Source: Oscheius dolichura
Lineage: Eukaryota > Nematoda > Chromadorea > Rhabditida > Rhabditidae
Direction: 5' to 3'
NCBI GenBank assembly: GCA_932521035.1
Contig: OW051497.1
Location: 682,001-746,000 of the forward strand
Length of the DNA stretch: 64,000 bases
The notes under the pieces are model-generated. The model searched no databases and was not told the DNA's origin. It saw only the letters and a program-made list of their open reading frames with translations. The position numbers were made by a program, and so were the translations under genes. This document shows positions 34,539-44,590 of this stretch, piece by piece (positions within the stretch are counted from its first letter, which is position 1; each line of letters begins with the position of its first letter).

Positions 34539-34792
34539 ATGAAATCGTTTCTAATCTGCCTTGTCCTGGCTATTGCTTGCTTCTACGGGCTATCTGAAGG
34601 AAGAGTTCTTTACCCTGGTGGATTTGTTGAAACCCAGCACGGACAGCCCCTTACAGAATGCGTTCCTTCAACCTGTTTCAATCACACCTGTTATCCTTAC
34701 GCAAGTTAATTTGACAAACAAAAGCAAAGAAGTGGATTTAGGGTGGCATTTGCCTCAATAACATGTGCTACTGTAACTCCCCCGGAAAGTAA
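34539..34792 (+). CDS. Small secreted six-cysteine peptide (copy P3)
   Basis: Exon 1 is 34539..34700 and exon 2 is 34742..34792, giving 70 residues. The intron starts with GC, not GT (CTTAC then GCAAGT), and ends in TTTAG, a GC-AG intron with an otherwise strong donor. Without splicing the frame would stop three codons later. The signal peptide (MKSFLICLVLAIACFYGLSE) and VLYPGGF spacer match P2 and P4. Cys spacing is C-x4-C-x4-C-x6-C-x4-C-x-C, with an N-H-T glycosylation site before the third Cys. The ATG lies six bases after an acceptor-like TTTTCAG. Secreted; role unknown (defence, signalling or toxin-like). Confidence 0.75.
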
Positions 34793-35539
34793 TCAAGGTC
34801 AGTCAATTTCCATCCGTTCTTTCAATAAAAACTGTTCAGCTATCTTTAGCTGCTCCGGTTAAGCTTCCTTGCTTCGTATCAGTCAAACAATACCTCGTTG
34901 CGTTACGCCTTTTATGTAATCTGAACCATATACTCCTTAGGCCAATAAAAACATTCATTGCTTGTGTTTAAAGGAGGGGAGGAGGGTAATCTACCGTGGA
35001 TATGAGGAGGGGGGAGGGGAGAGGGAATCTGTTCCGGTTCCTGCTACAGGCCTTGCAGACGGTAGGATTAGCGGGAAATCGGCTAACAGTCGTTGGCTTC
35101 CTTGGATTTGGAATCCATTGGGACGTACAATGGTTGTCGTACTATGTCTCTTAGATCACTGTATTTGTTATACAAGATCCCTTGAATGATTCAGATTCTG
35201 ACAATTTGAGGGAATCATATGTAATCAGCGGAAGACCGAAGTCCATTTCAACACGCGCTTCTTGAAAAAGTGCACTGATAATAATTTCTCCGAAATAACA
35301 GTCTAGTCGTCTATGTGTCATCAAGATGAGTGAAGAAACATTCAAAGAAATTCTTTAAAACTCGGAATAAGTAAAAGTAATTTTAGGTCCAACTTCAATA
35401 TATAGAAAGAGGAAGACATCTTTTTGTAACAGATAAGCGAGCTAATCTTCGTCAGCTTCTGTTTCCGTTGGTGTCTAATATTTTTCCCTTTTTCCCTCGA
35501 CAACTGGGCTCGTAACGGCGTTGACATCTGTGCCGATGG

Positions 35540-35690
35540 GGGAAATGACTTCCGACGCATTTACACTATCTGGTCCCGTTTTACAATGAGACCAGAACAT
35601 ATAACCCAGGTTTGCGATCAAGTTCAAATAGTTCATAGCGGCCAAACCAGTGAGGGGGCAAATTAATTGGCACCTGCTCAAGAGAATAAC
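35540..35690. repeat. Duplicated intergenic block with E-box
   Basis: Partner of 24340-24620. It contains ACATATAAC and the E-box block ATTGGCACCTG, about 610 bases upstream of R6. No coding exon is supported here. Confidence 0.4.
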
Positions 35691-36232
35691 TTTCGCCTTT
35701 CTCGCAAATATCAGAAATTACTCAATGTTCTATGCTTCTTGAGAGTTGACCTGAAGAATAAATCACTGTAGTAACAAGGAAATGATTGTTATCGACCTTA
35801 TTTTTCCCAGCAACGGAATAGGTCCAAAACGACATTTATACAAGGAAATCGGCGAAACGGAAGGCATTTTCAGACGATTTTTTTTTCAAAGTTTTAACCG
35901 GATTTTTTTGCAGCCCCTTAGATATTGCTTTAATACCAATTCTGAAGACTACACATAACAAGTAACATCTTCCAATATTGGGCAAATAAATTCATATTTC
36001 AAAATAAATCCTACCCTAATAGGTAATAGGGAGATCTCTGTCTGTCTGTCTGTAAGACCTGTCGTTTGTTCGGATTGACAGGTCAAATTGGAGAGAAGCA
36101 GAAAGTTTCGGCCGTTTGACCTTTTCTGACGGTCAACTCTTCGACCGTCAAATTTTAATCCCAGCGCCGTCAACGGTGGTCGAAGGCATACTAGTGATTA
36201 ATAACATGTTTATGAATTCCGCCCATTCGGCT

Positions 36233-36249
36233 AAGCTCCGCCTCATCGG
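36233..36249 (+). promoter_or_regulatory. Conserved promoter motif of R6
   Basis: AAGCTCCGCCTCATCGG ends 37 bases before the R6 ATG and is identical to the R5 motif. The AT-rich part upstream is TGATTAATAACATGTTTATG. Confidence 0.6.
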
Positions 36250-36286
36250 TAACAAATTTTGATATCTCGAGTCAGTCGTCGCGACC

Positions 36287-38075
36287 ATGAACAGCTCTAC
36301 GGTATCGCCGACTACTCTTCGTCCTCTAACACAAGAAGAATTTATATGTGGCCAAATAGCTGCAGCAGTGTACGACAATGTTATAAAATATCTAGGCATG
36401 GCCCTCGCCGTACCTATACACATTCTTATCGTTTTTTTACTCTTTCTCAAGGTTTCCAAGCGCCGGTTCTACCATTATCTAATTATGGCCCAAAGTATTA
36501 CTGATGTCGTAGCGCTTCTCTGCCTGTTTGCAACACATTCGGTAAGTTTGTTGCAACTGTAAAGCGTGGATCAACCTTCCAGCTTTGTGTGGTCTTTAAA
36601 AAGCTGCTAAGAAATTTTGTGTACCCCATGGCTCCTCCAATCCAATTGGTTTTAACTATTTATCTGGTAGTCTATTGGAAAACGGCCATCCGACCGTGGG
36701 TTCCTATTCTCTAGTTTTCATAGAATATCGAACAAAAAACTGAAGCAGGTGGAACTCAAGAGCAGTTTTCTCGAATGGTATTTTCACATTTCCCGTAAAT
36801 TGTGTGAGCAGGACCGGCTGCCGGAACTTAGTTACGGCGTCCGCCTCCGTTTTCGCTTCCGTAACTAAGTTCCGGGTTAATTTTTTTTTTGCGTAACTAA
36901 GTTCCGTCTTTGTTATTCAACTAATATTTATGTTATTTTTCAGCGGACAACCACCCCCCCCCCCCCCCCGCTTAGTGGCTCCCGTCGACATGCCTGCGGC
37001 GCCCAACCAGGAGGGGGGTGGTTGTCCGCTGAAAAATAACATAAATAGTAGTTGAATAACAAAGGCGGAACTTAGTTAAGCAAAAAAATTAACCCGGAAG
37101 AAAAAAATAGACCGGAACTTAGTTATTCTTCGCTAGTTACGGCGTAACTAAGTTTCGGCGGCCGAACAGCACGGTCTCCTGGCAAGTTTCTTAAAGTTTA
37201 AAATATGTTGCGAGTTGCTTTTATACGCGAAAAAGAAACGGTTAATTAGTTGAAACTTCATCTGTCGTATTACGGGAATTGGGATTTCTTTAATTTAGAC
37301 AACGTCTACTGGATGGATGTTTCTACATAGCCGCAGCAGTTTCTACACTGGAAGCCGTTGCTGAGAAAATCTTTAGACAAATCAATTGGGGCCCGACAGT
37401 TAGTTTAATCCGGTTGCCTAACAGTTCCATTTAGCAATATGCTTTACTGTTCATCGGAATGGATATTGTAGCAAATCTTACGCTGACCGTTGTCTGTTTC
37501 ACAACTTTTATACTCGTAATGAGAATGGATGTCTCCCATTTTAGTGAAGTCACTGTAAAAGGACAAAAGAAAATGACAACAGCTTTGTTACTACAGGTAT
37601 ATTAGAAGAAGAAAAAACGAGAAACAAGAAAGAAAGCTTTTCCAATGTCCAAAGAGTCGTTTTTCTGCCAAGAATTGCGTTAAACTTGGTCCTAACAACA
37701 ACTTTTTCAGTTTATTTTTGTTCTTATTACAAACATCTTTGATATTATGGATTCCGGCTCCAATTATCTCTCTATATCCGAACCAACTGTAGTCAAATTA
37801 AATCAGATGCTTGAAACGGAAACTGACCCTGTTATCCTTGCACGTTATCGAAAAGAACTTATGGAACATCTCGGGCCTATTATTGCGTTTGTTAACACGC
37901 TTGTATTGGTAAATTGTGTACAGTACAACCATTTAGCGGTATATAATTACAGGTTACTGTTGTCTACCAGACTTTCCTGCCATTTGCACGAGGTGTTCTC
38001 ATCTGTTGGGCGATTAAGCCAATATTACAGAGAAAGACAGTTATTATGATTAGCCGATCAACAACCGATTCATAA
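36287..38075 (+). CDS. 7TM chemoreceptor-like protein R6, 316 aa
   Basis: Exons: 36287..36541, 36583..36695, 37299..37398, 37435..37596, 37711..37908, 37953..38075. Internal exon lengths equal those of R4 and R5 (113, 100, 162, 198, 123). N-terminal part is closest to R2 (RPLTQEEFICGQ in both), which hints at exon exchange or shared ancestry with R2. It keeps KRRFYHYLIMAQ, YWKTAIRP and RMDVSHFSEVTVKGQKKM. The TM6-TM7 loop differs, lacking the N-V-T site and starting SGSNYLSISEPT. The tail ends SRSTTDS. Intron 2 holds a foldback repeat. Intact; third receptor of the alternating array. Confidence 0.85.
36811..37165. mobile_element. Foldback repeat built on GGAACTTAGTTACG, with central poly-C
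   Basis: Left GCCGGAACTTAGTTACGGCG is mirrored at the right by CGGCGTAACTAAGTTTCGGC. A second arm pair, AACAAAG / CTTTGTT plus TATGTTATTTTTCAGCGGAC and GTCCGCTGAAAAATAACATA, flanks a centre with about 17 C residues. No ORF. It lies in intron 2 of R6. Related motifs occur at 7087-7160. Confidence 0.65.
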
Positions 38076-38825
38076 AGTTCCGTGTTTTATTTTAACTTGT
38101 GATAAGAAAATAAAACATAGTCAAATTAAATCAGATGCTTGAAAGTTCGATTTCTTCAAGAAAAATGTGGGTAGAACACTCGAACAGTTACATTTGAGGG
38201 TGGCGAAATCAGGCTTGTGGCCTTGACAAAAATTTTGTATAAAGTATTAGGATTTCCTATATTTTTTAATTAGATTCTACGCTTAGGCCACAGAGGAAGA
38301 CTAAATATTGCGGTCTATATAGAAGTATGCTCACTTTCTTGCTAATCGCAAAGGCTAACTTCTGGCGCACCAAAATGTAATGTTATTGGGATGCTATGGT
38401 TCCAATAACTGTAACTTACCAATTTCAAAATGATTCTTAACCGGGATAGGTGCCCTCAAAAGAAGCCGAGATTCAAACACAAAATTCTGTCATCGTTCCC
38501 TCTCTCTTATTACTAAAACACGTCTCATATCCGTGAGTTCAACCAGCGGCGCGTGCTGTACAACTCTCAAGCCCAGCAGCTATTTATTACCGCCCGAAAA
38601 GCAACTGACCCTTTGGCGAGGGACCGAATAGTGTAAAGGGTAGTTTTCAAATAGAAGTACGGCTGTTCTTTTGCGAATCCAAGAGGAAAATTTAAGAAAG
38701 GGTGGCAGTGTAAAGCCATTATATAAGAGAGGAGCCGGCCTGGTCGCCTTGGCCGTCTTATTCACACGTGCTGCTCTTGTCTTTCCTATTTTGCTGACTT
38801 TATTATAATCTCCATGTTACAGAAC

Positions 38826-39073
38826 ATGAAGGTTTTTGTCTTCTGCATCCTCCTCATGTGCCTCTACGGCTTCGCTGAAAGCAGAATGGTGTACCCTGGC
38901 GGGTTTATTGGAAAGCGTGACCCTCCCCGCAACGATTGTGTTCCTTCAACTTGTAATAACATTACATGTTTTCCTTACGTAAGCCAACGTCTTAAAGCAA
39001 AACAAGATCATCATTTAAGGGCGGCCTATGCGTGAACGGCATGTGCTACTGCAACTCCCCTGGAAAGAAGTAG
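38826..39073 (+). CDS. Small secreted six-cysteine peptide (copy P4)
   Basis: Exon 1 is 38826..38978 and exon 2 is 39020..39073, giving 68 residues, with a 41-bp GT-AG intron in phase 0. The ATG follows TTACAGAAC, a likely splice acceptor. The signal peptide is MKVFVFCILLMCLYGFAES, followed by YPGGF and a possible dibasic site (GKRD). Cys spacing is C-x4-C-x4-C-x6-C-x4-C-x-C, with N-I-T before the third Cys and a basic GKK end. A TATATAAG box lies about 110 bases upstream. This is the best-preserved plus-strand copy. Function unknown. Confidence 0.8.
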
Positions 39074-39513
39074 CCATGGTATTAAATAGCTTTCCCCTTC
39101 ACCAAAAACGTAATAATTTAGCCGTCACTAGACTGGATTGGTCATCAGCTGCGTGGTAATGCTTTCCAAATGTCTTCTGCCGCATCCACCAATCTTTTCG
39201 ACCCAGTCTACTGCTACATAGCAAATACTCACTAGGTCCATAACAAACCTTTTCAAATAAATTGTAATTCATCATCTTTGTTTGTTTAAGGCTGCCTTTA
39301 AGTTATTTTCCGCTCTGATCTCACTGACGGGCTTAATCAGTAAACTAAAACTCTTAGCCGTGCAAGGTGGGATGCTTCAGGATCGGTCCTCATTTCATTC
39401 AGCCTTACACTGTCCCAAAACTTCTTGGTACCTCTTTAATTTAGAATACGATTTCTCAAGCGAACAACGGCTGTTCAAGCTGAACAAAAATAGGGAAGTG
39501 TGGCAGCACGGAG

Positions 39514-40270
39514 AGTCTTTTGGAGATTGCGATCGTTCAACCTGCTTCAACATCACCTGCTTTCCATATGTAAATCAGCATTTAATCCTTGCATAATTAA
39601 CTTGCAACCTGTTCCAAAAAGGGCTGTTCTATAACTACCGTCGCTGACCTATGGCTTACTTGTTAGAGGTGAATCTTGCGCTTTGTTGACAACTAGGGCA
39701 AGGATTTTTAGTAGATCTTCTATTTTTTTTTCCTGGGCAGTTCGTGGCCAGATAATGTTTCCACAATATGTTTTAGGCCATAAGGAAGCGTTTTAAAGGG
39801 TTTCCCAATCTACTATTTTCTACTATTTTGGGGGTCTGGTAACTATTTCTACTATTCTACTATTTGCCTACTTTTTGCAACTATTTTTGGGATTTTCGGA
39901 GGGGTACTGAAAAATATATAAGGGTCCCCCCTTTGCTACATTTCATTTTTCTTTCACCATGAAATTTTTTTTAATAGATAAGGGCTCCTTGTGAATTTTT
40001 CCAGTCACCGCAAAAAATTTGATAAGGAGGGACCCTTATCTATTTTTAATTTTTTTTTACCTATAAAACTGCGAAAAAAACACGGTTTTGATCCATTTTT
40101 AGCTATTTTTTGGCTACTATTTGTGCTTTTTTTCGAAACTATTTAGTTACTATTTTGGCGATTTTTTTCTACTAAAAATCATTGCCCTATTGACAACAAT
40201 AAAATGGAAACATTGCTATAGGGCGGCATTTGTTTCAAAGAAAAATGCTATTGCAATCATCTTGGACAGT
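39514..40270 (+). pseudogene. Partial six-cysteine peptide copy (P5) split by inserted sequence
   Basis: An exon-1-like piece ends at 39569 with C-x4-C-x4-C and a GT donor, but no clear signal peptide precedes it; the open frame upstream (from 39282) starts MFKAAFKLFSALISLTG and is not similar to the others. An exon-2-like piece with the last three Cys starts after CTATAG at 40217 and ends at TGA near 40270. The gap of about 650 bases is T-rich with repeated CTACTATTT, against about 40 bases in intact copies. It may be a dead copy or one with a replaced leader. Confidence 0.45.
39760..40180. repeat. Low-complexity CTACTATTT-rich insert
   Basis: Repeats of TTTCTACTATT and ACTATTTT, with an internal inverted pair around AAGGGTCCCCCC (39921) and GGAGGGACCCTTAT (40027). 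Separates the two P5 exon pieces. Confidence 0.5.
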
Positions 40271-40349
40271 TTTGAAAACTTCTGTCTTATTCTTTCAAAA
40301 ATCTTGTTAAACTTTCATACGACTACCACGACGATGCCAATAAGTCTGT

Positions 40350-43341
40350 AGTTCTGCATTCTTAGCGCCTTCAACTCCACCCGACTCACGCCTCCTTCTT
40401 ATAAATATTTTATATTGTTAGACACTTGTTTGAAGTTCGTTGGAAAATAAAGGTAATGATAAGAAGTGTTCCTAGGTAAAGATCTTGTCTTCCTCAGCAA
40501 TGGTTGAAGCCGGATCTCTTCAAATATATCCCCCATCCAGAAGTTTCGAAGCGATACAAGATAAATGTAAAATATCTCCGGAATCCATGATGCGAGAAGT
40601 GATCTTTTATCGTTGATTGCAGCCGGCATTAGACATCTTCCAGCAAGCAGAGCTTAAATAATTACTGAGGATATATTTTTGGTGATGAGACGTCAAAGAG
40701 AGCCTGCATTATGTGGCTTTATTTGCATTTTTCGGACCAATGGTCACTTTACTTCTAGTTGATCCTTAATAACTTGCACTCTCATCTTCTCTCATCCTGA
40801 AATAACCAGACTAGTGGCTTCCCATATGGCAGAAAAGGTTTCCTGTAATCATCTAACGATGTTATCATGCTCCAGTCTGCTCTTTCAAACCAATTCAAGA
40901 CGTTATGTATTCCAGTTTGTCGACAGGACATTTTGATGGGAATTAGTCCTTTCGGAAATTGTTTTTGGATTAGAATGTACCTCAAAACAATAGTGGGCGG
41001 TGGGGCATGGTCTTCCGTATGTTTTAACCCACTAGAAGACAAAAATTCGATCCAATTCGCTGTAATTCGCAACTTCGGTGGAACTAGTACGGTCTCAACC
41101 CAGCTATTTATTTATACCGTAAAAACTGTAATTGAACCCCCACCTGTAATAGGACCCCACCTTGTAATTGTATAGTTCTTTTTTAATATTATTCGTCAAA
41201 GTATTTCTTGAAAAGATCCTAATCACGTATTGCTGACAGTCCGCACTTTACGCTCTACAGTAATCCTCTTAGAATTGCAACCGTTCCATCAAAGCTGCTG
41301 GAAAACTGCCACAACTCGTTAATTTGTTTCCTGCCAGGCTTTCATTTTCTATGCCTTGACTGAGCGAAAAATAAGTCAAAGCAGAATATCTCACCCATTT
41401 CCCGATTTCGCAATTATACTAAAAAGGAGCTTGGTTACCGGACGCCAAGATACCTCCGCGCCTGCCCCAAGAATCAGTGGCGCTCTCCCACCGCACGGGA
41501 ACAAAAACATAGTCCATAATATGACGACAATTTTCACGACCAAATATTTTGGTTCTCATCCCATGTAAATGGACTCTCCTCCGTGTTTTCATTCCCAAAC
41601 ATACGAAGGAGCTTAACCTTTTCCCAGAGAGGGTGGATGGTCTAAATGAATTATGGTAATTTTAGTTGGTTAACAATACCCGGGTCCCTAATTCTATTGG
41701 GTTCTGCCGTAGGCAGGGTTGACGTTATTTTCTTGACGTTCATTTTTAGTACATTTGGTTGGTCTGGGAAATAGGTGGCCCCTGGTTCAAGCATCGCCGT
41801 TTATTTACCTGAAAGTTTTTGATCTCTATTATCAAAGCAATGAGCTTGATTTGCAATCCAATGCGGGTGGACTCTCGTTTTTTCCGTTTCTACTTGACTT
41901 CTTGATTAGACAGATGCCAGAATCTTCTCTAGATTAAGAATTAATGTCTCTACTTTGAACACACGGCGTCTATTATGGCTCAGACCAAATATCTCCCTTA
42001 GAAAACTGAAATTCCTTCAAAAATCGCCAGGAAATCCTTTTTTTGCTCCTAGAAATCGTTCCTTCGCGTGTCTGCTCCATTATTTTCTTTCTATCCAGAC
42101 AAATTCTACATTTTCCACTACAACAAACACCAACTCCTCCCCCGCTGACCTACTGTAGATCAGCGCCTTTCCAGACCACTTCACCTGAATTGACCCAGAC
42201 TTGGAAGCTCTCGCTCTTCGTTCTCGCTTATATTTTATATTTCTGTCTCTCCCGCGCTATACTTTTCTATAGGTTCTAATTGGCCACCCTCATCCCTCCT
42301 CCTGAGAATGACATCTAATTAAAATTATGATAAACTCCCGTGTCTAGCTGTTTCTTCCCTTCTAGATGTTTCTCCCAGGATCTGTTGCACGTGCATATCC
42401 CTTCTGAAGCAATTAGGAATCTTCTGACGGCTCCATTAAAATCTCTCAAAATGGCGTCATTTTACATTCCTTGAATAGCAATTTGGAATCTGTGTTCAGC
42501 CTTTCACATCGCGTCCTCCTTTTAGCAGATTTTACGGTTCGCGGGCTGGAAACCTGGAACTTTGGTTATAAAAAGATTAGCTGTTTGCAGTGACGTTTTA
42601 GTGTTCTTCAAGGCACGAACTCAAAAAACTGTAACAGCATTTCCTTGTGAAACCAGGAAATTTTTGAAAAATTGTTTAAAATTAAAGGGTTTTAGAATCT
42701 TCGTTGTGGGACCGATAGACAGCACGGTAAACTTAACAAGCGAAGGAAACCCCTTCAAAGAGCAGTCGAAAGTCTATTGAAAATGGGCCATGGTTCAATT
42801 TGTCCGTGTTTTGACCCTGGGGGCATTAGTGAGACTTCCTCATCACGTACACCTTCTTATTTGAACCTTTCCTTTCCTCCTACACACGAAACAATCCTTT
42901 CGCAATGCTACATCAGTGTTACTGAACTTTGGAAACAACACACATGTTTTCGTTTACATGTTCTTAGACGGTATAGTCACGTTTGAGTCAGAAGAAGGGA
43001 AATCAGAACTCCAACTAATCTTTATTCAATTTCTACACATCGAGTTTTCTGTTTTCGTCGTTCAGACTGTTGTTCTACCGAACTCGTGTTCACTAATCCC
43101 TAAAATCTGCAAGTGGCAGGTTGTTTCCGACGTACTTAGGTGTTCTACAAGATCTTCGAGAGACTCACCTTCTAGACTAATTCTTTTGAAAGGAAATTTG
43201 TCGCCCGGATGATATCATGTTTACAATTCAGCCGATACTAATTTTCTTTCTAATTAATAATTTTTGACATATTTGGTCGACCGCATGCTTTGACTTCCTC
43301 TTTTATTATTTCCTGTCAAAATAAAGAAATTCCTTTCAGAT
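40350..43341. other. No supported gene
   Basis: Open frames on both strands are short and lack splice logic or family likeness. Nothing clear was found. Confidence 0.45.
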
Positions 43342-43593
43342 ATGATGAAACTATGGCTGTTTCTGTTGCTGGCTGCATTGTTTTTCTGTTTGTCAGGTTT
43401 GTCAAAGAATCCCAGCTGCATAAAATAACACGTTTTAGATGCTTTTTCCGTGTCTAAAAGAAGCTTCGGCAAAATAATCCTCCGACCAACGGATTTTCAA
43501 TATAAACGGATGCTATCTTTCGGCCCAGAGGAAGTTGGAGTCGAGCCGGCATTTCTACAACTGTTAAGCAAAAACTCGTTGAGATATCTGTGA
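43342..43593 (+). CDS. Secreted neuropeptide-like precursor, 69 aa
   Basis: Exon 1 is 43342..43396 and exon 2 is 43439..43593, joined in phase 1 over a 42-bp intron. The ATG ATG start lies two bases after CTTTCAG, fitting trans-splicing. Residues 1-18 form a signal peptide (MMKLWLFLLLAALFFCLS). Two Lys-Arg sites follow, giving possible peptides SFGKIILRPTDFQY and one starting MLSFGPEEVGVEP. No cysteine lies after the signal peptide. Signal peptide plus dibasic sites is the layout of neuropeptide-like (nlp) precursors; no C-terminal Gly for amidation stands before a KR, so the products would be non-amidated. I do not recognise a named family. Confidence 0.65.
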
Positions 43594-43840
43594 CCAAATC
43601 CCTTCTTAAACCCTTATTTATTTTTGCTACTTTGCTTCTCAGGATACATTGTTCTTTTTCACTGCTTTTGTATTACCCGGGCGCGAAAATTACGTTCTAT
43701 CTATTTTAAAAGCCGACGTGGTAAAAAAAAACTAGCTTCTAGTCGCATTTTGGACGCTCCCTTGCCTGATTATTATACTTGAAACACATTGAAGTAAAAA
43801 TGTTTTTATATTTTGGCAACCACTTCTTTGTTCGCAACGA

Positions 43841-44590
43841 TCAGGAGATAATGAACATTAAAAAAGCTAAGTGAAAAGATAAGCACCATGCACGTAGAGA
43901 GGGAGGATTCGAAGTAGAAATGTAGACACGATTACTGGTTCTACTGGCCATCTCCTTGATCAGTTTCTTAAAGTTTTTGATTATTGTTACTATTATTTTA
44001 AATGTACCAGGTTTCTCAATAGTCCTATACGTCAGCTGAATATCCACGCTCGTAAGCTTAATATCACATTGTTTAGAAAAATAGGGGAAATTACCTGGAA
44101 CGGCAATTTCCCAGCTTGAGGGTGGAGCTGCTCCCAGCTTTCTTGACCCTTCAGGGCTTCCATGGCCAGCTGAAATTAAAAAGAATCTTTGCTTTAATTC
44201 ATTAATACGTTGTAGCCGAGTCGAACCAGGCGTTCTGAAATAGTAACTGTAATGAATAAACAACAGATGTGTCACCTGCTGAGGCAGTGCCTGGACGGAG
44301 GAGGACTGTGATGGCTGGGGAAGAGGTGAGGCGGCATGGAGAACAGGGGCAGGATCAACAGGAGGCACTACCGGGGGCACAGGACGGGCAGGAGCGTCCT
44401 AAAATGATTAATTGTTATATGAGGTTTATTATTGAAATACCTGGCACACAGGAGCAAGACCAGAGCCATCCGGAGAGGCTGCAACAGGAAGGGGGACCGC
44501 TACTGGCTAGATGGACCAACTGTACCACATTGTTTATAATGGAAATACCTGGGAAAGAGCGGCGGCTGCCTGTTTCTTCAACGCCTTTCT
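43841..44590 (-). CDS. Pro/Ala-rich protein, 5' end not fixed
   Basis: Five exons, all phase 0: 44549..44590, 44441..44506, 44276..44398, 44095..44169 and 43841..43966, with TGA at 43841..43843. The sequence is Pro-, Ala- and Val-rich (PVAVPLPVAASPDG, then PVPPVVPPVDPAP), then a charged block (LAMEALKGQESWEQL) and a short C-terminal hydrophobic stretch. An upstream start near 44684 (MTFGIQMTENDSS) would need a 26-bp intron, which is too short to trust. No family recognised; probably disordered. Confidence 0.5.

Noticed and set aside
40867-41175. 102-codon plus-strand open frame
   Set aside because: Overlaps an equally long minus frame, no recognisable protein features and no splice sites in context.
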